From contig WTIO01000016.1 in the NCBI GenBank assembly GCA_011526365.1, positions 21,013-85,012 of the forward strand: a stretch of 64,000 nucleotides of DNA. The letters run 5' to 3'. Origin of the DNA: Flavobacteriales bacterium (GTDB lineage Bacteria > Bacteroidota > Bacteroidia > Flavobacteriales > Flavobacteriaceae). Positions 61,949 to 64,000 of the stretch are shown here, in pieces. The position numbers and the translations under genes are program-made. Below the pieces are notes generated by a model. That model did no database searches, was not told the DNA's origin, and saw only the letters and a program-made list of their open reading frames with translations. Positions within the stretch are counted from its first letter, which is position 1. Each line of letters starts with the position of its first letter.

Positions 61949-63412
61949 ATGGGAAAAATTAAAGGATTTGTAACCTACGACCGGGCCAAAGAACCCGTAA
62001 TTCCACCCCAAAAACGGATTGAGAACTACAAGGAATTCACCCTAGAAATGCCCTCAGAAAAAGTACAAGAGCAAGGCGCGCGTTGTATGGACTGTGGTGT
62101 TCCCTTTTGCCACAGCGGGTGTCCACTAGGAAATATGATTCCCGATTTTAATGATGCGGTTTACAAAAACGAATGGGAAAAAGCCTTGGAACTTCTACAC
62201 AGCACCAACAACTTCCCCGAATTTACGGGACGTTTGTGCCCTGCTCCTTGTGAAGAAGCCTGTGTGTTGGGTATCATCAACCCTCCTGTAGCGATAGAAA
62301 TGATTGAAAAGTATATCGTAGAGCGCGGATTTAAGGAAGGCTGGATCGTTCCTAACCCTCCAAAAAGCAGAACGGGAAAAACCGTAGCTGTAATTGGATC
62401 GGGGCCCGCAGGCTTGGCCGCTGCTCAACAACTCAACCGTGCGGGACACAGCGTGACGGTTTTTGAACGCGACGAAAAAATAGGTGGTTTGCTCCGCTAT
62501 GGTATTCCAGACTTTAAATTGGAAAAGCAAATCATCGACCGCCGTTTGGCCCTTTTAGAAGCCGAAGGCATTGTATTTAAACCCAATACTGCTGTGGGAA
62601 CAGATATTAGTACCGACAGCTTAGAAGATGAATTTGATGCAGTACTTCTTTGTACTGGTGCTTCTGTACAACGTCCTCTTCCTATTCCGGGTTCAAATTT
62701 AAAGGGTGTAGTACAGGCAATGGACTTTTTACCGCACAACAATAAAGTTGTTGATGGCAAGGCTAAAGTTATGCCAGCTCTTCATGCCAAAGACAAGCAC
62801 GTTATTGTAATTGGGGGTGGTGACACCGGCTCCGACTGTATTGGAACCTCAAATCGCCATGGCGCAAAAAGTGTTACCAATTTTGAAATTCTCCCCAAAC
62901 CACAGGAAGGACGTTCGGAAGAGCATCCTTGGCCCTATTGGCCCTTTCGCCTTAAAACCAGTTCTTCCCACGAAGAAGGTGCAGAACGCCAATGGAGTAT
63001 CTTAACCAAAGCCTTTATTGATGACGGCAAAGGACAGGTGAAAGGCCTAAAGACCGTTGAAGTAGCATGGAAAAAAATTCCGGGAGAACGCCCACAAATG
63101 GTTGAAAAACCCAATAGCGAAAAAGAATGGCCCTGCGATATGGCGCTTTTAGCCCTTGGGTTTACGGGAGCCGAACAAAGCCTTCCCGAGCAATTTGGCC
63201 TTCGCCTTACGCCACAAGGCACTGTTGAGGCCAATAACTACCAAACCCAAAAACCACATATTTTTACCGCTGGAGATGCACGCCGTGGACAAAGTTTAAT
63301 TGTTTGGGCCATCTCTGAAGGGCGCGAAGCTGCCTATCATATGGATGCCTATTTAATGGGAAGCTCGCAGCTGCCACAAAAAAATGTTGCAGGCGATTTA
63401 ACAGCAGTTTAA
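61949..63412 (+). CDS. gltD: Glutamate synthase small subunit
   Basis: The 487-residue NAD(P)H-oxidising partner of GltB. The N-terminal cluster-binding region has CMDCGVPFCHSGCPLGNMIPDF and LCPAPCEEACVLGI. The FAD site is AVIGSGPAGLAAAQQLNRAG with GGLLRYGIPDFKLEK, the nucleotide site is HVIVIGGGDTGSDCIG, and the C-terminal ITAGDARRGQSLIVWAI-type segment closes the FAD fold. All are conserved. Confidence 0.97.
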   Translation: MGKIKGFVTYDRAKEPVIPPQKRIENYKEFTLEMPSEKVQEQGARCMDCGVPFCHSGCPLGNMIPDFNDAVYKNEWEKALELLHSTNNFPEFTGRLCPAPCEEACVLGIINPPVAIEMIEKYIVERGFKEGWIVPNPPKSRTGKTVAVIGSGPAGLAAAQQLNRAGHSVTVFERDEKIGGLLRYGIPDFKLEKQIIDRRLALLEAEGIVFKPNTAVGTDISTDSLEDEFDAVLLCTGASVQRPLPIPGSNLKGVVQAMDFLPHNNKVVDGKAKVMPALHAKDKHVIVIGGGDTGSDCIGTSNRHGAKSVTNFEILPKPQEGRSEEHPWPYWPFRLKTSSSHEEGAERQWSILTKAFIDDGKGQVKGLKTVEVAWKKIPGERPQMVEKPNSEKEWPCDMALLALGFTGAEQSLPEQFGLRLTPQGTVEANNYQTQKPHIFTAGDARRGQSLIVWAISEGREAAYHMDAYLMGSSQLPQKNVAGDLTAV

Positions 63413-63485
63413 GACCCCAAGGACGGCAAAAAAGTTGTACTAAAGAGATTATTAGTATTTTTGAAGATGCCACAATCTTCAAATA

Positions 63486-64000
63486 ATGCCTACACCCCAT
63501 GCACTCTTTCCTGCAGACTATGACGTTGCGTATACCTACTACTTTCCCATTTTATTTCGTTTTGCTGTAAAACACCTTAACGACAGCGAAATTGCATATA
63601 GTCAAAATAAGTCACTTGATTCGATGATTGCAGAAGTCTGTGACTTACTTAAAGTATCTAACCCGTTCCCTGATGAATACATTCCCAAACTAAAACTTGA
63701 CATTTTGCTTGGTATAAAACTAGTAAACAAGATTTACTTCATTTTGGTCGAAGCAAAATATTTGACTCAACTTTCATTAAAAGATTATTCACAGCTTACA
63801 GGATATTTACAGGTGCAAAGAATATAGGAACTGGTTTGCTGCTTCTAATTGTCAAAGGCACGTCTCCGAATAAACTCTCCTCCGATTTTGGAGAAATTCT
63901 TAAACTAAACAAGCTGCCTATGGATTGGAAAGTAACAGTGAAGAATAGTGAATATGATTTTAAGACAGGAATTTTAACCTACTTGCCTGGAAATGGAATA
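63486..64000 (+). pseudogene. PD-(D/E)XK nuclease-like gene, frameshifted, running out of the window
   Basis: The first 113 codons (63486-63827) encode a protein with a D-x16-ExK pattern (KLDILLGI followed by ILVEAK) and then DYSQLTGYLQ, which resembles the PD-(D/E)XK core of restriction-type nucleases. The frame then stops at TAG, but from about 63812 the +1 frame continues without interruption (GAKNIGTGLLLLIVKG, then TSPNKLSSDFGEILKLN, LTYLPGNG) to the window end. One missing base near 63811-63813 explains it: TTA CA-GGT GCA. The break may be real or a sequencing error. The start has no conserved family I recognise. Rest of the gene is outside the window. Confidence 0.55.

Noticed and set aside
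1..64000. CRISPR array, insertion sequence, prophage or rRNA
   Set aside because: No regularly spaced direct repeats, transposase or integrase signatures, or rRNA sequence were seen in the window.

Overview
The window is a chromosomal segment from a member of the Bacteroidota, almost certainly a marine Flavobacteriaceae. The signs are TAnnTTTG promoter -7 elements, a type IX secretion plug-type protein, a fused DAHP synthase/chorismate mutase, a K+-dependent membrane pyrophosphatase, Na+-NQR with NhaD (sodium-based energetics), and AT-leaning codon use. It carries about 60 protein genes and two tRNAs. I see no transposase, integrase, CRISPR array or rRNA, so most of it is core genome.

Layout. 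1-3.2 kb (minus): a methionine/SAM operon metK - broken metY - metX - osmC-like - metZ, headed by a promoter and a SAM-II riboswitch. 3.2-4.1 kb: palindromic intergenic elements and a deoxynucleoside kinase. 4.1-7.6 kb (minus): membrane pyrophosphatase and pyruvate dehydrogenase E1 beta. 7.7-11.8 kb: bifunctional nuclease, thyA, a class V aminotransferase, folA, fabD. 11.8-16.5 kb: an exported amidohydrolase, a sugar aminotransferase, and two convergent Stealth-family phosphotransferase genes. 16.8-19.7 kb: exported alkaline phosphatase, a CotH-like secreted protein, a bestrophin-like membrane protein. 19.7-23.8 kb (plus): an aromatic amino acid operon (prephenate dehydratase, aminotransferase, prephenate dehydrogenase, DAHP synthase/chorismate mutase) preceded by a Phe/Tyr-rich leader peptide and a transcription attenuator. 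23.8-29.7 kb: aminotransferase, rsmG, pruA, apaG, T9SS plug protein. 29.9-37.1 kb (plus): nqrABCDEF, a small conserved gene, and apbE, which flavinylates NQR. 37.2-42.9 kb: D-aminoacylase-like lipoprotein, two M20 peptidases around tRNA-Leu, hemW. 43-44.2 kb (minus): a metallothionein-like Cys-rich frame interrupted by UGA, ruvC, and a lipoprotein. 44.3-51.2 kb: DUF456 protein, small secreted protein, ECF sigma factor coupled to an Nramp-like transporter, lipA, lpxK, Nif3-like and coiled-coil genes. 51.4-57.3 kb (minus): tRNA-Val, exbB-exbD-tonB-folC, nhaD, anmK. 57.4-63.4 kb (plus): gltBD. The right edge holds a frameshifted PD-(D/E)XK-like gene running out of the window.

Most notable: (i) a complete ribosome-stalling attenuator for the phe/tyr operon; (ii) a SAM-II riboswitch whose downstream hairpins suggest how translation of metK could be switched; (iii) an out-of-frame internal deletion of metY inside that operon; (iv) a small frame with 11 Cys in 29 residues whose only Met start is separated from it by an in-frame UGA; (v) a frameshifted nuclease-like gene at the edge. 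Broken-gene calls rest on one sequence and could be sequencing or assembly errors. Functional names come from recognised motifs and family resemblance read by eye; no database search was run.
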